NCBI GenBank assembly: GCA_030789695.1
Contig: CM061136.1
Location: 131,168,648 to 131,232,647 of the forward strand
Length of the DNA stretch: 64,000 nucleotides
Direction: 5' to 3'
Source: Scilla litardierei
Taxonomy: Eukaryota; Streptophyta; Magnoliopsida; Asparagales; Asparagaceae
Shown here: positions 1 to 10,559 of the stretch, one piece after another
Layout of the letters: every line of letters begins with the position of its first letter
Position numbering within the stretch: the stretch's first letter is position 1
Translations under genes and position numbers: made by a program
Notes under the pieces: generated by a model
Told to the model about the DNA's origin: nothing
Seen by the model: only the letters and a program-made list of their open reading frames with translations
Database searches by the model: none

Positions 1-1397
1 CCGCTGTCCTAGCTGCTGCAAGTCAGAGAAGAAGGCGCTGCCACCATCGTCGAGTCACTGTGCTTCCAAGTTGCCGCCGCTGAAGTTGACGAAGTCCGCT
101 GCTTGAAGATCCACGTCGGAGAAGAGAACGCGACTGCTCGTTGTCGGAGAAGATTGCCACTGCACGAGAAAACGAGGTTGCCATCTCTACGCCGTCAACG
201 CTGTCAAAGAGCTCCCCACCGCTGCTGCCATTGAGACGCTCCCGTCGACCCCGTATGTTGCTCCGAGTTGCTGTGACGAAATCACCGTCGTCGTTGAAGT
301 GGAACGTCGAACCCATCGTGCGAAGCATCGTCGGAGGACGTCAAAAACGAAGAACTCGCCGTGGAAGATCACTGACTCGTCGTGCTACCAAAGACGAAGA
401 CGAATCCACCGCCATTGCCTGAAGCATCTCGCCGTCGACCCGCACGCTGAAGGAGAAGCGAGCTCCGCCGTCGTTGAGATATCGGAGAAGCCGCCGTTCG
501 CCTTGTTTCGTTGAAGAGCTCCACGTTGCCGTGAACGGAAGAACTCACCGTCGTGGATCGCCTCGAAGTCCCTGCTCGAACCCAGCACACCGCAGTCGTA
601 GTAGCCGTGGGTTGTCGAGGCTGTGCCGGTGGGAGAAGCGAACGTAGTCGAAGCGAAGGCGGGATTATATTTTTTGCTGATGTGGCGTTGCATGCGAACG
701 GAATCATTTTGAGCCCAAGCAAATACATTTGCATGCTGACGTGGAAATCAGAAAAATTTGGAATTGTTGTGCACACCGACCGAGCTTAATTGGATTTGAA
801 CTGCAACTGCTTTACGCACAGACCAGTGTACAACTTGACATCGAGGAGTCGGATTGAGACACCGTTTGCGTCAGATTGGAGCCGACGACGTGCTGATTGA
901 CAGAGACGCCTACACAGACACAAACTGAGCATTTCTAAACCCTTAAACTCTTTTATTTGTGTCTTAGTGTAACGTTCTCTGTAGGGGAAAATTTACCTAC
1001 TTTTCTGTGACTATTTTGAGACTTGTCTAGTTGGGACTAGACAAGTGGAACCCAGCTAGTTTGGGACTAGCTGGTAGAAAGCTTTACTAGGATTGATAGT
1101 GAGAGAAAACACAGTGTGAGGGGTACTGAGAGCCTGGCGAGTGTAGAGACGTAGAGGGTGCTCTGAGCGTGCTCTAACTTGTGGTTTTGTACCTATTGCG
1201 CTATTCAATACTAGTTCTGCTTTGGGGGCTGGAGTAGGTCGTTGGGACGACCGAACCAGGGTAAATCTGCTGTGTACTCTGTGTCTGCTTTTTATTTACC
1301 CTGTTGCTGCTATAACTGCGTGTGCTTATTCGTGAGTTGCACGAATTATTTTTATTAGCCTATTCACCCCCCTCTAGGCTAGGATCCAGATCCAACA
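1..1397 (+). repeat. Element A, 5' LTR (3' part only)
   Basis: Sequence matches the split 3' LTR copy at 5333-5876 plus 13462-14315, with roughly 3-4% difference by eye. It ends in CCAACA just before a tRNA-Met type primer binding site, so the window starts inside the LTR; about 790 bp are missing on the left. The first ~650 bp are rich in CG dinucleotides. Positions 1021-1046 and 1052-1074 form two perfect stem-loops (10-bp and 8-bp arms) sharing the loop core TTGGGA. Confidence 0.9.
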
Positions 1398-1399
1398 AG

Positions 1400-1411
1400 T
1401 GGTATCAGAGC
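1400..1411 (+). promoter_or_regulatory. Element A primer binding site
   Basis: TGGTATCAGAGC lies two bases after the 5' LTR. It is complementary to the 3' end of plant initiator tRNA-Met, the usual primer for minus-strand synthesis in Ty1/copia elements. Confidence 0.9.
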
Positions 1412-1440
1412 AGGTTTTAGGATCTAGCCTAGGATTGACC

Positions 1441-3233
1441 ATGAATAACCATATGGATAGTGCTTTTGCTGAGGGTCAGTCTGTATCCCGTCCCCTAGAT
1501 TTAATGGAGGTGATTATGCTTATTGAAAAAATCGAATGAAAATCTACCTTATTTCTGTTGATTATAAAGCTTGGAAAATAATTGAAAAAGGTTATAAACT
1601 GCCTGTTATTAAAATAGAAAATGTTGAGATTGAAAAACTAAATGACAAATGGGATGATGATGATTGGAAATCTTATTCTTTAAATGCTAAATCTATGAAT
1701 GCTCTCATTTGTGCACTTGATAAATCTGAATATAATAGAATCTCACATTGTTTAACTGCGCAGGAAATATGGCATACTTTGGAGGTGACGCACGAGGGAA
1801 CGTCACAGGTAACGGAGTCTAGACTGTCTCTTTTGAGTGCAGAGTTCGAGGGATTTCGCATGCTACCATCATAGAGCATATCAGAGATGTATGCGAGGTT
1901 CACCGACATAGTCTACAAGTCTAGCTCGCTTGGAAAACCATATGATAGCCTCGATCAAGTGAGGAAGATCCTAAGAGCATTGCCAAGCTCTTTCAGACCA
2001 AAGGTCACCGCCATCCAGGAAGCAAAGGTATTGTCACAATTGAAGGTGGAGGACCTTATTGGAAATTTGATGTCCCATGAGTTGGAACTGTAAAATGTTG
2101 AAGCAAGAGAGAAACCTGAGGAGAAAGAGAAAGCCATAAAGCCCCTTGCTTTGAAAGCTAGTGAAGAAGATGAAGATGATGACGACGACATAGCGCTAAT
2201 GGTGAGAAACTTCAGAAAGTTCATCAAGACCAAGCATGGGAGAAATGAAATGGCACCCAGGTTTAATCATTCTAACTTTAATAATTCTTCCAAGCAATTT
2301 AATGATCAGAAATCTACTGATAGAATGCAATGTTTTAAATGCAAGGGAAGAGGACATCTGATGAAGGATTTTCCAAATGAAACTGCTCAGCTCGCTAAAG
2401 GAAAAGGAAAAACGAAGGTATTAACATGGGATATGGATAGCGAAGCTGAAAGCGAGGAGGAAAATGAAGCCCATTCTTGCATGGCTTTGATGGGGATCCA
2501 AGATGAGACACCGTCAGGTAGCAAAGCTGAACTTCTTAAAATTTGTGAAGAAATGCAAAATCAAATAGTAGATCATGAGTTCACTATTGAATGTCTCCAT
2601 AATCAGAACTATGACATGCAAGTTAGAGATGATAAAGTGTTTAAAGAGAATGAAAAGCTTAAAATTGAACTTAATGCATGTAAGTCTACTATTGAAATCA
2701 TGAAGAAGGAAAAAGCTAGCTTTGATGAAATTGCTCCTTGTATTTCTTGTTCCTCATTATTAACTCAAAATAGCATGCTTAAACAAGATTTAATGAAGCT
2801 CGAAGCTGAAAAAGAATATGAAATAAGAGAGCTTAAGGATAAATTCTGCATGCTAGATAACGATCTTAAGAAGAAAACAATTGATTATGAAAAGAAGGAA
2901 AAAGAAAACAAGTTGGCTTTCGTTAGTAAATGCACGATACTTGTGGAAGAAAATAAACAATTAAAAATCAAAGTCTCTCATCTTGAAGTGACCATTAAGA
3001 AATTCTCTATGGGAAAACAATCGTTGGACAATATTTTAGAGAATCAATTATATGGCAATAATAGAAGAGGACTTGGTTTTGGTCTGAAAAACGTTGAAAA
3101 GCAAAAATTCAATAAATTCCACAATGTACCCTTTATTGTAAAGAACAAATATGCAAAGTGCTTTACTTGTGATAGTGTAGGCAACACTTCATATTATTGT
3201 AAATTTAGGAACACAAATATCAAGTTTAAATAA
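1441..3233 (+). pseudogene. gag: Element A gag (broken, Sirevirus-type capsid/nucleocapsid)
   Basis: The frame starts at the ATG at 1441, soon after the primer site. It keeps the copia gag (UBN2-type) region around 1510-2090, with the motif YARFTDIVYKSS, then an acidic stretch, a zinc knuckle (2333-2376) and a long Lys/Glu-rich coiled-coil region with a second knuckle near 3160-3200. A long coiled-coil gag is typical of Sireviruses. Damage includes a one-base shift near 1490, a TGA replacing a Trp codon near 1533, a shift near 1860, and a TAA at 2091. The first knuckle has Phe for its last Cys, and the second has Asn for its His, so neither is a complete CCHC box. It is not expected to make a working gag. 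Confidence 0.85.
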
Positions 3234-4542
3234 GTGTGGGTTCCTAAAACAATAATGGCTAACACTAGTGGACCTTGTTGGATTCCAAGGTCACACTTAA
3301 CACCTTTCATGTAGGTGTGATGGAGATTTGACGAGGAGCAAATTTTCAATGTCTCATTCTTTTAGCTCCTTCGTCAAATAGCGACGAGAAGGTATAATTT
3401 TTATCCCTCTTTGCATTTCATTGCATACCTTCATAGATTGTTTTGTGTGCTTGTTTTTATTTTGTTTTGTGTGCTTGCTTGCATGATTTTTATTGTTTTT
3501 ACTTCTGAAAAAAAAAATTGGAAAAAAAACCAAAAAATCAAAAAATTGGGCTTAAAAGAATACCCTTTATGTTTTATCCTAAGTGGTATTGTATGAATGA
3601 TTAAATCTATCCCTTGTAGAATTTAATTCATTATTGTTGTAGCTACATGAACATGTTGTTATCTTTTTAATAGCCATGACATGTCTCATAAATTTCGAAT
3701 TTGATTTCTACACCTACATTTGCACTTTCACGATAATTGACTTTTTAGTGCTTTTGGAGATTCTTTTGAAGAATAATGGAAAGTGAATGTAGGAATGTTT
3801 AATTTCTGATTTTTCTAAGGGATATGAAGTGTTTAGCCATGAATTAAAATTGAGCAAAAAAATTGCAAATGAAAAAATATATGAAAATTGCTCCGTATGA
3901 AAAATGGATACACTTCATGGCTAATACACAACCCACGAGTATCCAACTTGTGCTAAATGGGTAATCATTAGCCTTGGTGTATATAACTCGTCAAGCAATG
4001 CCACCCCGCATTTAAAAGTCCTTTTAGGCTATGTTTTGGGGTTCGGTAACTTGAACTTGTACTTTATTGTTTATATCACTACATTTACACAAAGGTGGAG
4101 GAGTCTTATTATGAAATTCCTTGAGCTTGAATTGTCTATTTTTTGGAAAACTCATGCAACTTGCACGCTACATTTAATAATGGTTTATTTTTGCATGGAA
4201 TAGTGTTGTGACTTCATTAATCCACTTTTGGTGATTACAAAGGGGGAGAAAGAGAAAGATTTGTGTGTTGTTTGTTGTCGGTATTATGTGTTTGTCGAAG
4301 GGGTGTCGAAGGGGTATGTGTCTGTCGAAGGGGGAGCTTGAGAAAAATACTTGAATAAATATTGAAGGGGGAGCTTGAGAGAAGGGGGAGCATGCTTTTA
4401 TAATTACTATTTGTTGTGCATGCTCTGTAATGTTTGAAGGACTCCTCCATACATCATATATCATTACACCCTTCAACACACTTCACACACACATCTATTG
4501 CTCAAATCTTTTATGAGTTTGTCATCACCAAAAGGGGGAGAT
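3234..4542 (+). other. Element A internal tail without pol, with repeated polypurine tracts
   Basis: Right after the gag end the frame shows the VWVPK-type motif that closes Sirevirus gag, but no protease, integrase, RT or RNase H follows. The remaining 1.3 kb is AT-rich and noncoding. GGGGGAG tracts recur near 4241, 4329, 4368 and 4384, and the one at 4530-4541 directly abuts the 3' LTR as the functional polypurine tract. Multiplied polypurine tracts are a known Sirevirus feature. The element therefore looks like a gag-only (TR-GAG type) non-autonomous retrotransposon. Confidence 0.75.
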
Positions 4543-5876
4543 TGCTGGAAGCAACGATCTGGGATCTTGGTTTGATGATGACAAACGTGTCGTTATATCG
4601 GACGTGTGTGCTTAGTGTGTTTCAGGAGTGGCGAAAAGATACATCCTTCGCTATTTGAGAAATTGCTATTCGTATAGCTATTTGGGTGTGTGAGGGAGCT
4701 TTGGACTACACAAAGTGGACTTAGTCCAATTTGAGAAAAGAAGGTGGACTTGGTCCAAAGAGACAAAGAGATTGAGCCACGTTTGAACACTAAAGGGATT
4801 CCATCAAATCTACTTGTTTATACCAAAATCCTATTTATTCTCAACCCCCATATCCTTAGGGTTGCTAAAAGATCCTACCCTATCCATTGCCATGCCAATC
4901 AAGTTCTAACCCAAGACCAATTCCTAGTACAATACAAATTCCAAATTCATATCTTTTTCAAATACCCTATCCTAGCCGCATTATCCTAAAACCCTAGGTC
5001 TATTAGTATAAAAACCCATCATGAAGCATTAAAAAAAGAGGGCGTGCGGAAATCAAAACAAAAAGGAAGAGGGGGCTACGAAATTACTGAGGGTGCAACA
5101 AAAAAACTTGTTGGATACGGCAAATAAAAACCCTATCATCAAAAGACTGCGGCAAGCAACCCTAAATCTCACACGAAGGCCAAAAACATATTTGCTTCAT
5201 CATCTATTGGATAAAAAGGGAGGAGAGATCGTCTTCAACATCAGAGCTCGTCGCCGTCAAAGTCGGAGATATCTTCGTCGCCGTTGACCCATCACACCGG
5301 AGAACGCCAAAAGCTCACCACCGTTTGAAGTCCAGCTGTCCTAGCTGCTGCAAGTCGGAGAATAAGGTGCTGCCACCATCACCGAGTCGATGTGCTTCCA
5401 AGTTGCCGCCGCTGAAGCTGACGAAGTCCGCTGCTTGAAGATCCACGTCGGAGAAGAGAACGCGACTGCTCATTGTCGGAGAAGATTGCCACTGCACGAG
5501 AAAACGAGGTTGCCATCTCCACGCCGTCAACGCTGTCGAAGAGCTCCCCGCCGCTGCTGCCATTGAGATGCTCCCGTCGACCCCATACGTTGCTCCGAGT
5601 TGCTGTGACGAAACCGCCGTCGTCGTTGAAGTGGAACGTCGAACCCATCATGCGAAGCATCGCCGGAGGACGTCGACAACGAAGAACTCGCCATGGAAGA
5701 TCGCTGACTCGTCGTGCTACTAAAGACGAAGACGAATCCACCGCCATTGCCTGAAGCATCTCGCCATCGACCCGCACGCTGAAGGAGAAGCGAGCTCCGC
5801 CGTCGTTGAGATATCGGAGAAGCCGCCGTTCGCCTTGTTTCGTTGAAGAGCTCCACGTTGCCGTGAACGTAAGAAA
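4543..5876 (+). repeat. Element A, 3' LTR, first part
   Basis: Begins with TGCTGG directly after the polypurine tract. It holds the promoter half and a CG-rich stretch (about 5230-5870) that repeats 1-540. It is cut at 5876 by element B and resumes at 13462. The full 3' LTR is about 2188 bp once B and one 5-bp duplication are removed. Confidence 0.9.
5007..5014 (+). promoter_or_regulatory. TATA box of element A 3' LTR
   Basis: TATAAAAA, the best TATA match in this LTR, lies some 200 bp upstream of the CG-rich part. Transcription would start near 5040. This is inferred from sequence only. Confidence 0.5.
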
Positions 5877-6482
5877 TGTTGGATATGGAAGACGTTAGTA
5901 CACCCTTGTGGGGGATGTACGAGGGAATACGGACCTCGAACGTCGCGTACACGAAGTCGTACGCAAAGGGAATATGTTCCCTTGCGGAGAGGATCACTAG
6001 ATTGATGGGAAAGTCGCATTATATGTGCATAAGTGCATGCGACATATGGCTAATAAAGGGGTAATATCTTAAGCTTATGTTGTACCATGCATATGGTACA
6101 ACTTAAGCTTATAATGTGCCATGTATGATGGTACGCTTTAGTTAAATTGTTCCAAAGGAACAATTTACCCTAAAATAACTACCTTGGGGGCTATAAATAA
6201 GACCCAAGGGTAAGCCATTTCCTTACACTTTTGCATGGCATTCATGCATGCATCTTCATTCTAGCGAAACTCTGCCGAAATACTTCCTCTCCCTTTATCC
6301 AAGTTCTTAATCTAAAAGTAGAGATTTAGATTGTGGATTTAGTAGCCTTACTCCGTTCGTGAGAAGACTCGATCCGTCGTGGCGAATCCGAAGGCGAAGT
6401 TCGTAGACTACCGTACTGCATACGCAAGCGTAAGTCTCAACTTCATTTATCGATCCTAACTCTGTTTTGGCAGGATCCAACA
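5877..6482 (+). repeat. Element B 5' LTR
   Basis: 606 bp, TGTTGG to CCAACA. It contains three perfect foldbacks: an AAGGGAA/TTCCCTT pair near 5968, 10-bp arms at 6079-6088/6093-6102 around a GCAT loop, and 10-bp arms at 6144-6153/6157-6166 around AAA. They lie just upstream of the TATA box. Confidence 0.95.
6192..6199 (+). promoter_or_regulatory. TATA box of element B 5' LTR
   Basis: TATAAATA in a conserved position; the same box recurs at 13166-13173 in the 3' LTR. It places the transcript start near 6225. Confidence 0.65.
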
Positions 6483-6483
6483 T

Positions 6484-6496
6484 TGGTATCAGAGCC
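6484..6496 (+). promoter_or_regulatory. Element B primer binding site
   Basis: TGGTATCAGAGCC starts one base after the LTR and is complementary to initiator tRNA-Met. Confidence 0.92.
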
Positions 6497-6960
6497 ATAC
6501 GGGTTCGCCCCGGAGAAACTATGAACGAGTCGTTGTCTTTTTCACGGATGGGTATCCTACCATTACGGATATGGTAGGAACGCTTCGTGACGGAGAGAAC
6601 GCAGCGGTTGTTCTTTTCACGTTAGGGTCTCCTATCATTACGGATATGGTAGGAACTCTCCGTGACGGGAAGAACCGACCGTTCACGTAGTATGTTATTT
6701 TTGATTTTTGGCACACGGCCATTAGAAAATAACTAATTTCTCGACGAACGGGTGCTTCATCGACGAACGGGTGCTTCATCGAGGAAGATGATGGAAGTTA
6801 TCTCCATCGGAGAAGATGGATTTTTGTGCATGTGCACCATAGCCAAATGGGTTATGAAGGCCATGCACCCCCTCCCCAAGCGGAGGGGGTTGGCTACGGC
6901 CAATAACCACCGCGGCAACTCCTCCGACGGGGGTGTGCGACCACCCCACACCAAAAAAGG

Positions 6961-7207
6961 GGAGGGCCGGCCATGGCCAAAGGGCCATGGCCGGCCAAGG
7001 AAAAAAATGGCCTTGGCCATGACCGGCCATGGCCAAGCCATGGCCGGCCAAGGCCAGGCCGGCATTGGCCGGCCAAGGCCAGGCCGGCAATGGCCGGCCT
7101 CGGCCAGGGCAGAGGCCCTGGCCGAGGGGCCAAGGCCCCTGGCCGGTCAGGGCAGAGGCCCTGGCCGGCCCTTGTTCAGTCTCGGCCAGGGCAGAGGTCC
7201 TGGCCAG
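6961..7207 (+). repeat. GGCC-based palindromic array in element B leader
   Basis: About 250 bp made largely of GGCCGGCC, GGCCATGGCC and GGCCAAGGCC blocks. A unit of roughly 25 bp is present twice in a row at about 7052-7101, then a longer unit containing CAGGGCAGAGGCC recurs three times. Frames across it are open only because of composition. Confidence 0.85.
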
Positions 7208-7526
7208 AGCAATTTCAGACCATTATTATTGGTCGACCAATATGTGTGTTTTGGTCGACCAATTCGGCAAAAGGCCTTGGTTGAACATGAACGTGCCGAC
7301 TAGCCCATACGGGGCCAAACGACAGTCGTCTGCATCAAAATTCTCTCATACGGGGAGAAACGCCTGGATCCATACGGGAGCCAGCGACGATAGTTTGCAG
7401 AAAATCCCAAAAGGGGGATCCGACCTAGGCACGGCTACGGCTCATTCCCGACAAATGGTCAGGAAGTGCCGAATGTTTCACTAAGTATCATTAGGGTACC
7501 AAGATGAAATATTCATTTTTTTTGAA

Positions 7527-8062
7527 AAATACGTTTTCATACGTTTTGAAAAAATAAGTTTTCAAAAATGCTTTTCCGCTGCAAAGTACTATAAGAGTAC
7601 TAACATTTGATAAAGTGAGGGAGAAATATTGAAAGTTACTCTAGATGGTGATTGGAAACAAAATGACCTTTCCGATTCTAGAGTAACATCTTCAATATTT
7701 TTCGAAAGTAACTTATCAAATTATGAATATCATTCCAAGTGGGAGTTGATTTTAGAACTATCCATATGGGATATTCTATTATCATTTCAAGTGGGAATTA
7801 TATCTGAAAAATACGTTTTCAAACTCGTTTTCCGCTGCTAGTACTATAAGAGTACTATTGTTTGATAAGTGATGGGGGAATATTGAAGGTTGTTCTAGAT
7901 GGTGATTGGAATCGAAGAGACCTTTTCGATTCTAGAACAACATCTTCAATATTTTTCGAAAGTAACTTATCAAATATAATATAATTCCAAGTGGGATTTG
8001 AATTTTTAGAACTATCCAAATAGGATATTCTATTATCATTTCAAGTGGGAGTTATATTTTAA
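7527..8062 (+). repeat. Tandem duplication of a ~270-bp foldback unit
   Basis: Unit one (about 7527-7806) and unit two (about 7807-8062) align along their length. Each folds on itself through nested arms: TTTGATAA/TTATCAAA outermost, AATATTGAA/TTCAATATT, then an 11-bp arm at 7635-7645/7677-7687 in unit one and 7889-7899/7931-7941 in unit two. Confidence 0.85.
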
Positions 8063-8128
8063 GAATTTTTATGCAATGTTTTGATCAAACCTTCGGTTTT
8101 GTGTCTTTTGCAGCATTTTAAAAGTAAA

Positions 8129-8995
8129 ATGTCTTCCGCTTCAAAGAATATCGTCGCTGAGTTAAACAAAGGTGAAAAACTCAACGGCGATAATTACAAA
8201 CTTTGGTCCATCAAGATACAATACGTTCTAGAGGAGCAAGAAGTGCTCGAAACTCTAAAGAACGTTATGATTGAACCAGAGTTGGGCACTACGGCCCAAC
8301 ACCGACGAGACAAGGAAGCTTTTGATGCTTGGTCTCGGAAGAATAAGATAGCGCGCATTACGTTATTAAGCAGTATGGCTGATGACATAATGCGCATCTT
8401 CCGAGAACATGACCTAGCCATGGACATATGGTCCAAGCTAGAGGAGAAGTTCGGTGGCACATCGGTGTCCAAACTTCGCTCCTTAACTATAAGGTTCGAT
8501 TCATATAAGAAACATCCAGATCATTCCATGGGGAAACATCTGCGACATATGGCGAACCTTATCTCGGAGTTAAAGGATGCAGGTCATGTGCTCACAGATG
8601 AGCAACAAATCCAAGCAGTCATACGTTCCCTACCAAATGGGTGGGATCAGATGAAGATGCATCTCACTCATAATAAGAGCATCAAAACCTTCAACGATGT
8701 TTCCAAGCACCTCGAATTAGAGGAAGAGCGGCTTGCGGCTGCCAAGCCAAGTGCAGAAGTGCACATGGTTGCTAGTTCCTCACACGGGGGAAAGAAACGT
8801 AAAGATCGTTCGAAGTCTTCTAATGAACGTAATAAGCAACCTGAGTCTACCAAGGAACCCAAACATAAGGGTGGGCACAACAAATGGCACAAGAAGAAAG
8901 ACTTGAAAAGGATCAAGTGCTTCAAGTGCAACAAGCTCGGACACTATGCTCGTTCGTGTACGAGTGGAAGTGACGAGGTGCCACCAACCACATAA
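8129..8995 (+). CDS. gag: Element B gag polyprotein (intact, 288 aa)
   Basis: The ATG at 8129 opens a frame ending in TAA at 8993. It encodes copia-type gag: an N-terminal LNGDNYKLW motif near residue 20, the UBN2 capsid-like region (roughly 50-200), a basic Lys/Ser-rich linker, and one complete CCHC zinc knuckle (CFKCNKLGHYARSC) close to the C terminus. Gag forms the virus-like particle and the knuckle binds element RNA. It is the only unbroken protein of this element, and it ends in a stop instead of running on into protease. An earlier in-frame TTG at 8081 is not a likely start. Confidence 0.88.
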   Translation: MSSASKNIVAELNKGEKLNGDNYKLWSIKIQYVLEEQEVLETLKNVMIEPELGTTAQHRRDKEAFDAWSRKNKIARITLLSSMADDIMRIFREHDLAMDIWSKLEEKFGGTSVSKLRSLTIRFDSYKKHPDHSMGKHLRHMANLISELKDAGHVLTDEQQIQAVIRSLPNGWDQMKMHLTHNKSIKTFNDVSKHLELEEERLAAAKPSAEVHMVASSSHGGKKRKDRSKSSNERNKQPESTKEPKHKGGHNKWHKKKDLKRIKCFKCNKLGHYARSCTSGSDEVPPTT

Positions 8996-9015
8996 CAAGG
9001 GACAGACGGTCCTTC

Positions 9016-10559
9016 GTGGAGTATCACCGGATACCCCAAGGAATGAAGTGGATCAATGTAGGAAACAACACACGTGTTGAAGTGAAAGGCATTGGGACTC
9101 GCAAGCTAGTCTTGGACAACGGCCACACTCTCCTACTTCATGATGTTCTCTTCATTCCATATATTCAAAGGAATATTAAAACTGTGGTCAATTTAATGGG
9201 TCTTGGTTATAGTTGGTTCCTTCATGATTGTAATATGGACCTATTTTTGTAATAATTCCTTTATTGGTACTGGGTTTGTATTTCAAAGGATTTATTGTAA
9301 TAAGTACAATGTATAATTCCTCATGTAATGAAAATTTCCTTGTGACAAATTCTTTGACTAATGAGTCTAATATAATTTGTTGGCACGCAAGGCTTGGTCA
9401 TATTGGACCAACGCGTATGGATAGACTTGCCAAACGTGGCCTTCTATCCAATGTTTCAAAGGTTGAAATGTCGACCTGCAAACATTGCCTTGTGAGGAAA
9501 TCTTGTCGCAAGCCGTTTGGAACCGGCACAAGGGCCGAGGTTCCATTACAGCTTATCCATTCGGACATATGTGGTCCGATGAATGTCAAGACAAGACACG
9601 AGAAGTCCTATTTTCATCACTTTTATTGATGATTTCACCCGATTCGGTCATATCTATTTGATATCCCACAAAAGTTAAAGCACTAAACCTGCTTTAAAAA
9701 CTATATGAGTTAAGTGGAGAATCAATTAGATCGCAAGATTACGGTCATGCAAACCGATAGGGGCGGTGAATATCAATCAACAAGTTTAAAGGAACTTTGT
9801 GATGAAAAAGGCATAATACATCAGGTAACTATGCCTTATACTCCTCAACAAATTGGTGTTGCAGAAAGGAGGAATAGGACTTTAATGGAAATGGTCCGTT
9901 CAATGATGGCGCAAGCTAACTTGCCAATCACCTTTTGGGGTAATGCATTATTGATGGCCGCTCTCATTTTGAACCGCGTACCCTCGAAATCAGTTAGCTC
10001 CACTCCTTATGAGTTGTGGAACCAAAGGTCTCCTGACTTAAACATTTTGAACCCTGGGGTTGTGCATCCTACGCACATATTTCCTCCCATAAGTATGGCA
10101 AACTTGGGCCAAGGGAAAGGAAATGTATCTTTATACGATACGCAGAAAACTCCAAAGGTTATGTTTTATGTTAGTCAGGAAGACAATGGTGGGCTAATCG
10201 ATTTTGAATCGAGGGATGTCACTTTCTTGGAAAACACGTTTCCAAGACAGGGCGAGATAAGTCAGGACTTATCTCTGTTTGAGATTTATGATCAAAAAGG
10301 ATTACCTCATTCGAGTGGGAGAATTCTTGGTGAAGATGAAAATACGTTTCAACCTTCACCAATGGATTATACGAATGACGATTATCCTATTCCAAACAGG
10401 AATAATGATCCAAGTGGGAGCAATTCTAACAACATTCCAAGTGGGAGTGATATTAGAATTGATCTAAACTCAAGTCAACAAGGACTTGACGCATCTCAAA
10501 TACGACGTAGTAGTCGTACAAGGTTGGCTCTGAGGATGAATTTCCGCAAACCTTTATGA
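9016..10559 (+). pseudogene. pol: Element B protease remnant and integrase (broken)
   Basis: The protease part lacks its N-terminal half, including the catalytic D-S/T-G triad, but keeps the downstream NNTRVEVKGIGTRKL region. The GAG-pre-integrase part follows (WHARLGHIG, then a CKHC zinc motif near 9480). The integrase core keeps its first Asp in IHSDICGP, the second in QTDRGGEY and the Glu in GVAERRNRTLME, but a frameshift near 9610 and a stop before 9714 split it. The C-terminal stretch to 10559 is Ser/Asn-rich and ends in the RTRL-type motif that precedes RT in copia. Confidence 0.85.

Larger units (their letters stand above)
6497..8128 (+). other. Element B leader, long and highly structured
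   Basis: 1.6 kb between primer site and gag ATG with no credible coding frame. It holds three repeated structures in order: a ~75-bp unit present twice, each with a foldback (6555-6579 and 6630-6654); a GGCC-based array (6961-7207); and a ~270-bp unit present twice, each a large foldback (7605-7721 and 7861-7974). Leaders of retrotransposons normally hold dimerisation and packaging signals, which may be what these structures do; that is inference. Confidence 0.7.

Noticed and set aside
23..776. Overlapping open frames of about 60-135 aa on both strands in the CG-rich LTR part, repeated at 5379-6019
   Set aside because: They lie within the LTR of element A, overlap each other on both strands, and are kept open by high GC. 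No known domain.
6752..7484. Long Gly/Pro/Trp/Arg-rich frames on both strands
   Set aside because: Composition effect of the GGCC array in the leader of B.
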